Shown here in pieces: positions 49,809 through 57,895 of a DNA stretch of 64,000 bases; the first letter of the stretch is position 1, and each line of letters begins with the position of its first letter. The notes beneath the pieces were generated by a model. That model did no database searches. It was not told the origin of the DNA and saw nothing but the letters and a program-made list of their open reading frames with translations. The DNA is from Mycobacterium sp. IS-1742 (lineage in GTDB: Bacteria; Actinomycetota; Actinomycetes; Mycobacteriales; Mycobacteriaceae), in contig NZ_LQIV01000012.1 of assembly GCF_001500125.1 (NCBI RefSeq), forward strand, positions 1 through 64,000. Direction: 5' to 3'. Both the position numbers and the translations under genes were made by a program.

Positions 49809-51968
49809 TCACTTCAGGCCCGCGGCGTCCATACCGCGCAACTCCTTCTTGAGATCCTGGATCTCGTCGCGAATCCGGGCGGCGAGTTCGAACTGCAGGT
49901 CGCGCGCCGCAGTCATCATCTGGTCGGTCAGATCCTTGATCAGGTCCGCCAGCTCGGCCCGCGGCATGTTGGTGGTGTCGCGACCCTCGACGATGCCGGC
50001 ACTGACGGCGCGGCCCGGCTCACCTTGAGCACGCCTGCCTCGTGAGGCGTTGCGGCCCGACCCGCCCACCTCGACGGTCTCGCTGTCGTCGGCTTCGCGG
50101 TACACCTGGTCGAGGATGTCGGCGATCTTCTTGCGCAGCGGTTTGGGGTCGATGCCCCGTTCCTCGTTGTAGGCGATCTGTTTGGCCCGGCGACGTTCGG
50201 TCTCGTCGATCGCCTCGCGCATCGAGTCGGTGATCTTGTCGGCGTACATGTGCACCTCACCCGACACGTTGCGGGCGGCGCGGCCGATGGTCTGGATGAG
50301 GCTGCGCGTCGATCGCAGAAACCCTTCCTTGTCGGCGTCGAGTATCGCCACCAGCGAGACCTCGGGCAGGTCCAGCCCCTCACGCAATAGGTTGATGCCG
50401 ACCAGGACGTCGTATTCGCCGAGCCGTAGCTGGCGCAGCAACTCGACGCGACGCAGCGTGTCCACCTCGGAATGCAGGTAGCGAACCCGGATCCCCAACT
50501 CCAGCAGGTAGTCGGTGAGGTCCTCGGCCATCTTCTTGGTCAGCGTGGTGACCAGCACCCGTTCGTCGAGTTCGGTGCGCTTGCGGATCTCGCCGATCAG
50601 GTCGTCGATCTGCCCCTTGGTGGGTTTCACCACCACCTTCGGATCGACCAGGCCCGTCGGGCGGATCACCTGTTCGACGAACTCGCCGCCGGACTGGCTG
50701 AGCTCGTAGGGACCCGGTGTGGCCGACAGGTACACCGTCTGGCCGATCCGCGACGCGAACTCCTCCCACGTCAGCGGCCGGTTGTCCACCGCCGACGGCA
50801 ACCGGAACCCGAAGTCCACCAGGTTGCGCTTGCGCGACATGTCCCCTTCGTACATGCCGCCGATCTGTGGCACCGTCACGTGTGACTCGTCGATGACGAG
50901 CAGGAAATCCTCCGGGAAGTAGTCGAGCAGCGTCGCCGGGGCCGATCCGGCGGGACGCCCGTCGATGTGGCGCGAGTAGTTCTCGATGCCGGAGCAGAAC
51001 CCGACCTGGCGCATCATCTCGATGTCGTAGTTGGTGCGCATCCGCAGCCGCTGGGCTTCGAGCAGCTTGCCCTGGCCCTCGAGCTCGGCCAGCCGGTCCT
51101 CGAGTTCCTTCTCGATCGTCGAGATGGCCTGCGCCATCCGTTCCGGGCCGGCGACGTAGTGGGTCGCGGGGAAGATCCGCAGCGAATCGACCCTGCGGAC
51201 GATGTCGCCGGTCAGCGGGTGCAGGTAGTACAGCGCCTCCACCTCGTCACCGAAGAACTCGATGCGCACCGCGAGCTCCTCGTAGGACGGGATGATCTCG
51301 ACGGTGTCCCCGCGCACCCGGAAGGTCCCGCGGGTGAACGCCATGTCGTTGCGGGTGTACTGCACGTCGACGAGGAGCCTCAACAGCCCGTCGCGCGGCA
51401 CCTCGTCGCCCACCTTCAGCTCGACCGACCGGTCCATGTAGGACTGCGGCGTGCCCAGACCGTAGATGCAGGACACCGACGCGACCACGACCACGTCACG
51501 CCGCGACAGCAGGCTCGACGTCGCGGAGTGCCGGAGCCGCTCCACGTCGTCGTTGATCGAGCTGTCCTTCTCGATGTAGGTGTCCGTCTGGGCGATGTAC
51601 GCCTCGGGCTGGTAGTAGTCGTAGTACGACACGAAGTACTCGACGGCGTTGTGCGGCAACATCTCCCGCAGTTCGTTCGCGAGCTGGGCGGCCAGTGTCT
51701 TGTTGGGCGCCATCAGCAGTGTCGGCCGTTGCAGCCGTTCGATCAGCCACGCGGTGGTCGCCGACTTGCCGGTACCGGTCGCGCCGAGGAGGACGACGTC
51801 ACGCTCCCCCGCCCGGATGCGCCGCTCCAGCTCGTCGATCGCCGCGGGTTGGTCACCGGCGGGCTGGTAGGGACTGACCACCTCGAACCGGTTGCCGGTA
51901 CGCACCATCGCCTCGACAGGGCGGTACTCGGAGTGCGCGAGCACTGGGTGTTCGGTAGCGAAAGCCAT
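49809..51968 (-). CDS. uvrB: Excinuclease ABC subunit B
   Basis: Damage-verifying helicase-like subunit of UvrABC, 719 residues. Walker [10 protein letters not shown] (about 60-68), the beta-hairpin region [11 protein letters not shown] that locks around the strand, DESHV (helicase motif II) and QTIGRAARN (motif VI). The C-terminal UVR domain (about 675-710, [20 protein letters not shown]) binds UvrC. ATG 51968 gives the usual [19 protein letters not shown]. No LexA box is visible upstream. Confidence 0.97.
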   Translation of the reverse strand: MAFATEHPVLAHSEYRPVEAMVRTGNRFEVVSPYQPAGDQPAAIDELERRIRAGERDVVLLGATGTGKSATTAWLIERLQRPTLLMAPNKTLAAQLANELREMLPHNAVEYFVSYYDYYQPEAYIAQTDTYIEKDSSINDDVERLRHSATSSLLSRRDVVVVASVSCIYGLGTPQSYMDRSVELKVGDEVPRDGLLRLLVDVQYTRNDMAFTRGTFRVRGDTVEIIPSYEELAVRIEFFGDEVEALYYLHPLTGDIVRRVDSLRIFPATHYVAGPERMAQAISTIEKELEDRLAELEGQGKLLEAQRLRMRTNYDIEMMRQVGFCSGIENYSRHIDGRPAGSAPATLLDYFPEDFLLVIDESHVTVPQIGGMYEGDMSRKRNLVDFGFRLPSAVDNRPLTWEEFASRIGQTVYLSATPGPYELSQSGGEFVEQVIRPTGLVDPKVVVKPTKGQIDDLIGEIRKRTELDERVLVTTLTKKMAEDLTDYLLELGIRVRYLHSEVDTLRRVELLRQLRLGEYDVLVGINLLREGLDLPEVSLVAILDADKEGFLRSTRSLIQTIGRAARNVSGEVHMYADKITDSMREAIDETERRRAKQIAYNEERGIDPKPLRKKIADILDQVYREADDSETVEVGGSGRNASRGRRAQGEPGRAVSAGIVEGRDTTNMPRAELADLIKDLTDQMMTAARDLQFELAARIRDEIQDLKKELRGMDAAGLK

Positions 51969-52014
51969 TTCACCAGGGTAGAACCAGCCACCGACAACCT
52001 CTTGTTCCCGGTTC

Positions 52015-52020
52015 TATGCT
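52015..52020 (+). promoter_or_regulatory. -10 element (TATGCT) ahead of the DUF402 gene
   Basis: TATGCT fits TANNNT and ends five bases before the ATC at 52026, where the conserved DUF402 reading frame begins. If used, the mRNA would start at or near that codon. The -10 lies inside the only upstream ATG (52016), which is in another frame. Confidence 0.45.
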
Positions 52021-52025
52021 GAGGT

Positions 52026-52532
52026 ATCCACCCACCCAAACACGAGACGTTCGACCTGCTCGCCTGCACGAACACCGACCCCAAGGGCATCGTGCGGGCC
52101 GTCGACGTCTATTCGGTGGAACCCTGGGGGCTCTACATGGCCCGTCCGACACCCGGTCGCGCGCAGTTCCACTATCTCGAGTCGTGGCTGTTGCCGTCGC
52201 TGAACCTGCGGGCCTCGGTGTTCCACTTCAATCCGGGGTTCGAGAAAGATCAGGACTTCTACCTCGACGTCGGCAGCTACTCGCCGGGCCCACACCGGTG
52301 GACGGCAGAGGACCACTACCTCGACCTCGTGCTGCGGACCGGTGTCGGGGCGGAGTTGTGCGACGTCGACGAACTCCTCACCGCGGTCCGGCACAACCTG
52401 CTCAGCGCAGAGGTGGGCGAACGGGCCGTGCAGACGGCCGTGAGCACCGTCGACGGACTGGCGCGGCACGACTACGACCTGCACCGCTGGCTTGCCGGCA
52501 ACGGTATGGTCCTGTCGTGGCGGACATTGTAA
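52026..52532 (+). CDS. DUF402 family protein (Rv1632c-like)
   Basis: 168 residues if counted from ATC 52026. The frame reads IHPPKHETFDLLACTNTDPK before the first standard start (GTG 52092, 146 residues), and this stretch is typical for the N-terminus of DUF402 proteins, so it is probably translated. The core RPTPGRAQFHYLESWLLPSL and DFYLDVG follow. DUF402 members elsewhere are nucleotide phosphatases or RNases; none is proven here. A stop codon (52020-52022) excludes any earlier start. Confidence 0.75.
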   Translation: MHPPKHETFDLLACTNTDPKGIVRAVDVYSVEPWGLYMARPTPGRAQFHYLESWLLPSLNLRASVFHFNPGFEKDQDFYLDVGSYSPGPHRWTAEDHYLDLVLRTGVGAELCDVDELLTAVRHNLLSAEVGERAVQTAVSTVDGLARHDYDLHRWLAGNGMVLSWRTL

Positions 52533-52542
52533 GGTCATCTAC

Positions 52543-53079
52543 ATGAACTCCGGAATGCGCGGATTGGCCGCGGGCGCCGTGGCCGCGGCCGTCGTCGGTG
52601 GCTTTCAGTTAAGTCCCGCCGTCGCCGTCGCCGACCCGGATGTTCAGCCGCAACCGGTCGCCCAGGAGAGCCCGCAGGTGCTCCGCAACGTCGTCTACCG
52701 GGCCCGGATCGACGGCGTGTCCCGCGGCGCCACCATCACCTACAGCGCCGAGAACGACCAGACGCTGACGGCCAACCCGACGATGGTGCCGGGCCGGGTG
52801 TTCGAGGTGAACACGGTCCTGCCGGAGACCGGTGTCGCCACGATGAAGGTGTCGGTGCAGTGGCCGTACTCGGCGAACCTGCACTGCGAGATCCTCGTCG
52901 ACGACCAGATCGTCGCTCAAGCCGACGATTTCATCGCCCCGCGCTTCCTGCCGCAGGATCCCGATTACGCCGCGCTGACGTGTGAGGCGCCGGTCGCGAT
53001 GCAGGCGCCCGCGCCGGCCGACCCCGCTGCCCCGGTCGATCCCGCCGCACCCGTCGAGCCGCCTGCCCCGGTCGCCTGA
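52543..53079 (+). CDS. Secreted protein with Pro/Ala tail
   Basis: 178 residues. Signal peptide with core AAGAVAAAVVGGFQLS and an AVA-DP cleavage site (about 30/31). The mature domain is beta-rich (RNVVYRARIDGVSRGATITY, VSVQWPYSANLHCEILVDDQ) with two cysteines likely forming a disulfide, and ends in a Pro/Ala tail (PAAPVDPAAPVEPPAPVA). No membrane anchor. It resembles small exported mycobacterial proteins of unknown function. It starts ten bases after the DUF402 stop and converges on coaE. Confidence 0.8.
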   Translation: MNSGMRGLAAGAVAAAVVGGFQLSPAVAVADPDVQPQPVAQESPQVLRNVVYRARIDGVSRGATITYSAENDQTLTANPTMVPGRVFEVNTVLPETGVATMKVSVQWPYSANLHCEILVDDQIVAQADDFIAPRFLPQDPDYAALTCEAPVAMQAPAPADPAAPVDPAAPVEPPAPVA

Positions 53080-53083
53080 CCGC

Positions 53084-54241
53084 TCAGGGCCGCCAACCGG
53101 TCGCCTCCGCCCACGCCAATGCCTTCGGGTACGCCTCGGCGAACCAGGGTTCCTTGGCGTCCGCGTAGTCCGGCGCACTCAGCGCCGCCCGCTTCACCTG
53201 CGCATAGTCCTCCCGCGCCTCGGGATTCGCGGTCAACCACGCCGGGAACAGCAGCGCGAACCGCTGATTCGGCCAACCCTCGACGCGCAGATGAACGTAG
53301 GCGGGACGGCCCGGATCGGCCGCGCCGTGCACCCGCTTACCCCACCGTCCGGTGTCGTCGTGCGCCGCGTCGGAGTCATGGTCCGGAATGTGCGGGTAGC
53401 CCACGGCGGTCAGCGCCCCGGCCATCTCGTCGGCGTCCTCGAGCGAGGCCACCGTCACCTGGATGTCGATGACGTCCTTGGCGTCGAGTCCGCCGACCGA
53501 GGTGGATCCGACATGGTCCGCCCGCAGCACCCTCGCCCCGGCCGCCGCCTTGACGCGGTTGATGATCCGCTGTGCGTCGGCCGCCCAGGCCGGGTTGTGC
53601 GGCACCAACCGGGGCGCGGGACGCACCACCTTCCCGGTGCGGATGTTCTCCGCGAGCGGCAGGACCCGGTCGAACCAGAGCTGCCTCGCCTTCTCGACGA
53701 GTTGGTCCTGGGTGCCCGAATTGTCCAGCAGCACATCGGCGATGGCGCGTCGCTGCTCATCGGACGCCTGTGCCTTCATCCGCGCCCGGGCGTCATGCTC
53801 GGGCAGTCCGCGGTTGATGAGGCGGGTGACGCGGGTTTCCTCGTCGGCCCACACCACGACGACGAGCGGGAAAAAGGGCGCCATCCCGGTTTCCACCAGC
53901 AACGGGATGTCCTCGACCACGACGGTGCCGTCGGCGACCGAGTCGATGATCTCCTGCCGGCGCTTGCCCACCAGCGGATGCACGATACCGTTCAGGATGG
54001 CGCGCTGTTCGTCGTCCTGAAAAGCCTTGGCGGCCAGGGCGGGCCGGTTCAGGGCACCGTCGGGCAGCAGGATGTCCTCACCGAACGCCTCGACGAGTGC
54101 CGCCAGGCCCTCGGTGCCCGGCGCGACGACCTCCCGGGAGATGACGTCACCGTCGACGATGACCCCGCCGCAGTCGGCGAAGGTCGAGGACACGGTCGAC
54201 TTGCCCGCCCCGATGCCGCCGGTCAATCCAATTCTCAGCAC
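53084..54241 (-). CDS. coaE: Dephospho-CoA kinase fused to a GrpB/UPF0157 domain
   Basis: Last step of CoA synthesis: phosphorylates dephospho-CoA. P-loop GGIGAGKS (8-15), then the VVEDIPLLVETG lid region. Residues ~205-385 are a second domain of the GrpB type (nucleotidyltransferase-like, with DHVGSTSVGGLDAKDVIDIQ), a fusion known for mycobacterial CoaE (Rv1631), where it has been linked to folding or stability. 385 residues. ATG start; transcribed downstream of rpsA but behind a strong terminator. Confidence 0.94.
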   Translation of the reverse strand: MLRIGLTGGIGAGKSTVSSTFADCGGVIVDGDVISREVVAPGTEGLAALVEAFGEDILLPDGALNRPALAAKAFQDDEQRAILNGIVHPLVGKRRQEIIDSVADGTVVVEDIPLLVETGMAPFFPLVVVVWADEETRVTRLINRGLPEHDARARMKAQASDEQRRAIADVLLDNSGTQDQLVEKARQLWFDRVLPLAENIRTGKVVRPAPRLVPHNPAWAADAQRIINRVKAAAGARVLRADHVGSTSVGGLDAKDVIDIQVTVASLEDADEMAGALTAVGYPHIPDHDSDAAHDDTGRWGKRVHGAADPGRPAYVHLRVEGWPNQRFALLFPAWLTANPEAREDYAQVKRAALSAPDYADAKEPWFAEAYPKALAWAEATGWRP

Positions 54242-54270
54242 CGCACCAGTCTGTCAGGGCCCGGATACGG

Positions 54271-54305
54271 CGAACGCCCCGGCTCGCGGTGAGCCGGGGC
54301 GTTCG
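54271..54305 (-). terminator. Intrinsic terminator after rpsA
   Basis: A perfect 15-bp stem (54271-54285 with 54291-54305) and a 5-nt loop GCGGT, starting 12 bases past the rpsA stop. Very GC-rich, no U-run, as common in actinobacteria. It should isolate coaE from the heavily transcribed rpsA. Confidence 0.85.
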
Positions 54306-54317
54306 TCGAGATGGCTG

Positions 54318-55760
54318 CTAGGCGTTGCCGGCCAGCTTCTCCCGCAGTGCGGCGAGCTGGGCGTCGCTGGCGAGCGTGCCGCCGCTGGATTCACCCTCCG
54401 AGCGCGACGAGCCGTTCGACACCGGACGCGCGGCCTCTTCGGCCTCGGCCGCGGCGAACTTCTCCATCTGCGCGGTGTGCATCTTGTGCCGGCGCTCGGC
54501 CTCGGCGTAGCGGGACTCCCACTCCTCACGCTGCTTCTCGAAACCCTCGAGCCATTCGTTGGTCTCGGAGTCGAAGCCCTCGGGGAAGATGTAGTTGCCC
54601 TGCTCGTCGTAGCTGTCGGCCATGCCGTACTTCGAGGGGTCGAACTCCTCGGTGTAGTCCTCGTTGGCCTGCTTGAGCGACAGCGAGATCCGGCGACGCT
54701 CCAGGTCGATGTCGATGACCTTGACCATCGCGTCGTCGCCGACCTGGACCACCTGGTCCGGAACCTCGACGTGGCGCTCGGACAGCTCGGAGATGTGCAC
54801 CAGGCCCTCGATGCCCTCCTCGACGCGGACGAACGCGCCGAACGGCACCAGCTTGGTGACCTTGCCCGGCACGATCTGGCCGATCGCGTGGGTGCGGGCG
54901 AAGTGGCGCCACGGATCTTCCTGAGTCGCCTTGAGCGACAGCGAAACCCGCTCGCGGTCCATGTCGACGTCGAGCACCTCGACGGTGACCTCGTCGCCGA
55001 CGGTGACGACCTCGGACGGATGATCGATGTGCTTCCAGGACAGCTCGGAGACGTGCACCAGGCCGTCGACGCCGCCGAGGTCGACGAACGCGCCGAAGTT
55101 GACGATCGACGACACGACACCCTTGCGGATGGCGCCCTTCTGCAGCTGGTTCAGGAACTCGCTGCGCACCTCGGACTGGGTCTGCTCCAGCCAGGCGCGG
55201 CGGCTCAGCACCACGTTGTTGCGGTTCTTGTCGAGCTCGATGATCTTGGCCTCGATCTCCTTGCCGATGTACGGCTGCAGATCGCGGACCCGACGCATCT
55301 CGACCAGGGAGGCGGGCAGGAAGCCGCGCAGGCCGATGTCGAGGATCAGGCCGCCCTTGACGACCTCGATGACGGTGCCCTTGACGGCCTCGTCCTTTTC
55401 CTTGAGCTCTTCGATGGTGCCCCAGGCGCGCTCGTACTGCGCCCGCTTCTTGGACAGGATCAGGCGGCCTTCCTTGTCCTCCTTGGTGAGGACCAGGGCT
55501 TCCACCTCGTCGCCGACGGACACAACCTCATTGGGGTCGACGTCGTGCTTGATGGAGAGCTCGCGGGAAGGGATGACGCCTTCGGTCTTGTAACCGATGT
55601 CTAGGAGTACTTCGTCGCGATCGACCTTGACGATCGTCCCCTCGACGATGTCGCCATCGTTGAAGTATTTGATGGTCTTGTCGATGGCGGCGAGGAAATC
55701 CTCAGCCGAGCCGATGTCGTTGACGGCTACTTGCGGCGAGGTGACGGAGGGACTTGGCAT
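54318..55760 (-). CDS. rpsA: 30S ribosomal protein S1
   Basis: RNA-binding ribosomal protein of 480 residues with four S1 domains (about 33-102, 120-185, 206-274 and 291-360), each with VNFGAFVDLGG- or KLVPFGAFVRV-type strands, and a charged C-terminal tail, as in other mycobacteria. It recruits mRNA to the 30S subunit and has been studied as a possible target of pyrazinoic acid in M. tuberculosis. ATG 55760 gives MPSPSVTSPQVAVND; the frame to 55829 crosses the promoter. Confidence 0.97.
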   Translation of the reverse strand: MPSPSVTSPQVAVNDIGSAEDFLAAIDKTIKYFNDGDIVEGTIVKVDRDEVLLDIGYKTEGVIPSRELSIKHDVDPNEVVSVGDEVEALVLTKEDKEGRLILSKKRAQYERAWGTIEELKEKDEAVKGTVIEVVKGGLILDIGLRGFLPASLVEMRRVRDLQPYIGKEIEAKIIELDKNRNNVVLSRRAWLEQTQSEVRSEFLNQLQKGAIRKGVVSSIVNFGAFVDLGGVDGLVHVSELSWKHIDHPSEVVTVGDEVTVEVLDVDMDRERVSLSLKATQEDPWRHFARTHAIGQIVPGKVTKLVPFGAFVRVEEGIEGLVHISELSERHVEVPDQVVQVGDDAMVKVIDIDLERRRISLSLKQANEDYTEEFDPSKYGMADSYDEQGNYIFPEGFDSETNEWLEGFEKQREEWESRYAEAERRHKMHTAQMEKFAAAEAEEAARPVSNGSSRSEGESSGGTLASDAQLAALREKLAGNA

Positions 55761-55829
55761 GTGGTGGGTTGCTCCGGACAGGTTTACTCGTAGGTACAGG
55801 TGATTGGTTGGTGACCTGAGATCGCGCAC

Positions 55830-55841
55830 ACAGGTACCTGT
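55830..55841. repeat. Perfect palindrome ACAGGTACCTGT at the rpsA start site
   Basis: A 12-bp perfect palindrome covers the position where rpsA transcription should begin (about 55838), with a related GGTACAGGT-type sequence about 35 bp downstream (near 55793). It may be an operator or part of the leader RNA structure. Confidence 0.4.
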
Positions 55842-55843
55842 TG

Positions 55844-55873
55844 AGCCTACTCGACTCGGTCCATGCAGGACAA
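55844..55873 (-). promoter_or_regulatory. Promoter of rpsA
   Basis: Minus strand: -35 TTGTCC (55873-55868), 18-bp spacer, -10 TAGGCT (55849-55844), the strongest promoter-like pair in this spacer. It gives a leader of about 78 nt before the rpsA ATG. Confidence 0.6.
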
Positions 55874-55904
55874 ACCCGGATCATCGCCGCCCGCCTGTTC
55901 CGGC

Positions 55905-55910
55905 TAACCT
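55905..55910 (+). promoter_or_regulatory. -10 element (TAACCT) of the leaderless PrsW gene
   Basis: TAACCT fits TANNNT and lies six bases before the GTG at 55917, favouring that codon over the GTG at 55914 as the first base of a leaderless mRNA. Confidence 0.55.
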
Positions 55911-55916
55911 GCTGTG

Positions 55917-57095
55917 GTGTCCCCGGTCGGCACCCCGCCTCCCCCGCATCTGCCCGTTTCGCCGTGGGCCCGGCAGGTCCGCAAGGTCGGCGCCCCGCTG
56001 GGGCTGCTCATTGCGCTCGGGACCCTCGCCGGCCTCCTCGTCATCCTGCTGACCGCGGTCAACCCGGTCGGCACGGCGGTCGGGTTCGTCCTGTCGAGCA
56101 TCGCGATGGCCGTCGTCGTGCTCGCGTACCTGTGGCTGGACCGATGGGAGCCCGAACCACCACGACTCTTGGTGTTCGCGTTCATCTGGGGGACGTCGGC
56201 GGCCGTCGTCATCTCCGCGGTGCTGCAGGTGTTCCTCGAGGTATGGCTCAACCCCACAGTCGGCACCGCCGACTCCGGCACCAGCCCGCTGACGCTGGTT
56301 TTGGGCGCCCCGCTCACCGAGGAGGCCGCCAAGGGCCTGTTCCTGCTCATCATGATGACCGGCGCGCGCCGCAACGAGATGAACTCGCTGACCGACTGCC
56401 TGGTGTACGCCGGCCTGGTCGGCGCGGGTTTCGCGTGGCTCGAGGACATCCTCTACATCGCCAACGGCGAATCGCTGGCCGATTCGCTGCTGACCGCCGC
56501 GCTGCGGTTGATCATGGCGCCGTTCGCGCACTCGCTGTTCACGACGGTGTTCGCGATCGGGGTGTGGTTCGCCCTGCACCGCCGCGACGCCGCCGCGCGA
56601 GCCGGCTTCCTTCTGCTCGGCTACGCCGGGGCGGTGCTGCTGCACGCCATGTGGAACGGTTCGTCGCTGCTCGGTGTCCAGGCGTACTTCGGCCTGTACG
56701 TGTTCTGGATGATGCCGATCTTCGGGCTGGCGATCGTGCTGGCGGTCCGGAGCCGCCGCCGGGAACAGCGGATCGTCGCGGCCAAACTCCCCGGCATGGT
56801 GGCCGCGGGACTGGTGACGCCCGGTGAGGCGGCATGGCTGGGTTCCCTCCGCAGCCGCAACCTGGCCATCGCGGAAGCGAGGCGGTTCGGTGGCAAACAG
56901 GGCGGCGAGTCGGTGAAGCGGTTCGCCCATCAGGTCGTCGAGCTGGCGTTCGTCCGCGACCGCATCGACCGCGGTTTCGGTGACCCCCGCGTGATCGGAC
57001 TCCTGCACGAGGAGACCTACGCGCTGTACGCGGCCAGGGCCGCATCGCCGGCGCTGCAGTCGATGGCCGGCTACCGCTCGACACTCAGGCCTTGA
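55917..57095 (+). CDS. PrsW-family intramembrane metalloprotease
   Basis: 392 residues, about eight to nine membrane helices. All PrsW catalytic elements are present: EEAAK (Glu135/136), the WLED motif (Glu176), AHSLFT (His205) and LLHAMWN (His243). PrsW proteases cut anti-sigma factors or other membrane proteins; the substrate here is not known and no sigma/anti-sigma pair is adjacent. The C-terminal ~120 residues are a soluble tail. Divergent from rpsA; ends overlapping the thioesterase gene. Confidence 0.88.
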   Translation: MSPVGTPPPPHLPVSPWARQVRKVGAPLGLLIALGTLAGLLVILLTAVNPVGTAVGFVLSSIAMAVVVLAYLWLDRWEPEPPRLLVFAFIWGTSAAVVISAVLQVFLEVWLNPTVGTADSGTSPLTLVLGAPLTEEAAKGLFLLIMMTGARRNEMNSLTDCLVYAGLVGAGFAWLEDILYIANGESLADSLLTAALRLIMAPFAHSLFTTVFAIGVWFALHRRDAAARAGFLLLGYAGAVLLHAMWNGSSLLGVQAYFGLYVFWMMPIFGLAIVLAVRSRRREQRIVAAKLPGMVAAGLVTPGEAAWLGSLRSRNLAIAEARRFGGKQGGESVKRFAHQVVELAFVRDRIDRGFGDPRVIGLLHEETYALYAARAASPALQSMAGYRSTLRP

Positions 57096-57894
57096 AGTAC
57101 ACCAACTGGTGCGTGGTGACGAGCAGTTCGCCCGTCCTGCTCCACAACTCGGCCGACTGATCGAAGTACCCGCGCGCGAACCGGTTGGCGCGGGCGCTGG
57201 CCAGCACGTAGTCACCACCGACCGCGTCGAGGGCCTCGGAGTCGGCGTGGAAGTACGTCGTCAGCGTGATCGTCCCGGCGGGCGAGACCGCGCCGCGCCG
57301 CAGGAACACCCGGGGATAGAAGATGTCGCTCATCGCCGCCAGCGACGCGAAGTCCAGCCCGCGCCCGCGGCGGTCGCGCGCCCACAGCGTGGTCATCGAC
57401 GATGGCGCCGTGCCCGCCCCGGCGCCGGGGACCCCACCGTCGACGTAGCGCATCTCGTAGTTTCGCGCCCAGACGATCATGTCGGGCAGTCCGGATTCGG
57501 CGACCCCGTCGGGCTCCGGCACGGTCGGCATCGTCTGTTCGGTGTCCGACCAGGTGTCGCGGCGACTTCCGAAGACCGCGGTCGCGTTGGTCGTGACCAC
57601 CCCGTCCTGCCAGAGCTCGATGAGCCAATGCTGGTTCGTCCTGTTGGTCCGGATGCACCGCACGCCGACGTCGAAGGAACCGTCGGCGACGGGGGCGGCG
57701 AAATTGACTGTGAGCGAGAGCGGTTCACCGATCCGGTCCTGCTGCATCTCGACTGCCCGCAGCAGCACGGCCGCGGTCATGCCGCCGAATGGGCCGACCA
57801 TGTTGGCCCAGTCCGCCCGGGTGTGGCCGCGCCACCGGCCGGGTTCGTCTGCGGGTTCAAGTGCGACGGCCTCGTCGAACGGGTGCGACGCCAC
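57085..57894 (-). CDS. Thioesterase-superfamily protein (TesB-like, 4HBT_3)
   Basis: 269 residues with a double hot-dog layout: MVGPFGGMTAAVLLRAVEM at the first helix and a C-terminal half with DIFYPRVF and TLTTYFHADSEALDAVG, the Asp being a catalytic candidate. Likely acts on acyl-CoA. Starts at a GTG one base after the polA stop, so it is cotranscribed and probably coupled with polA. The acyl substrate is unknown. Confidence 0.83.
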   Translation of the reverse strand: MASHPFDEAVALEPADEPGRWRGHTRADWANMVGPFGGMTAAVLLRAVEMQQDRIGEPLSLTVNFAAPVADGSFDVGVRCIRTNRTNQHWLIELWQDGVVTTNATAVFGSRRDTWSDTEQTMPTVPEPDGVAESGLPDMIVWARNYEMRYVDGGVPGAGAGTAPSSMTTLWARDRRGRGLDFASLAAMSDIFYPRVFLRRGAVSPAGTITLTTYFHADSEALDAVGGDYVLASARANRFARGYFDQSAELWSRTGELLVTTHQLVYFKA

Positions 57895-57895
57895 G

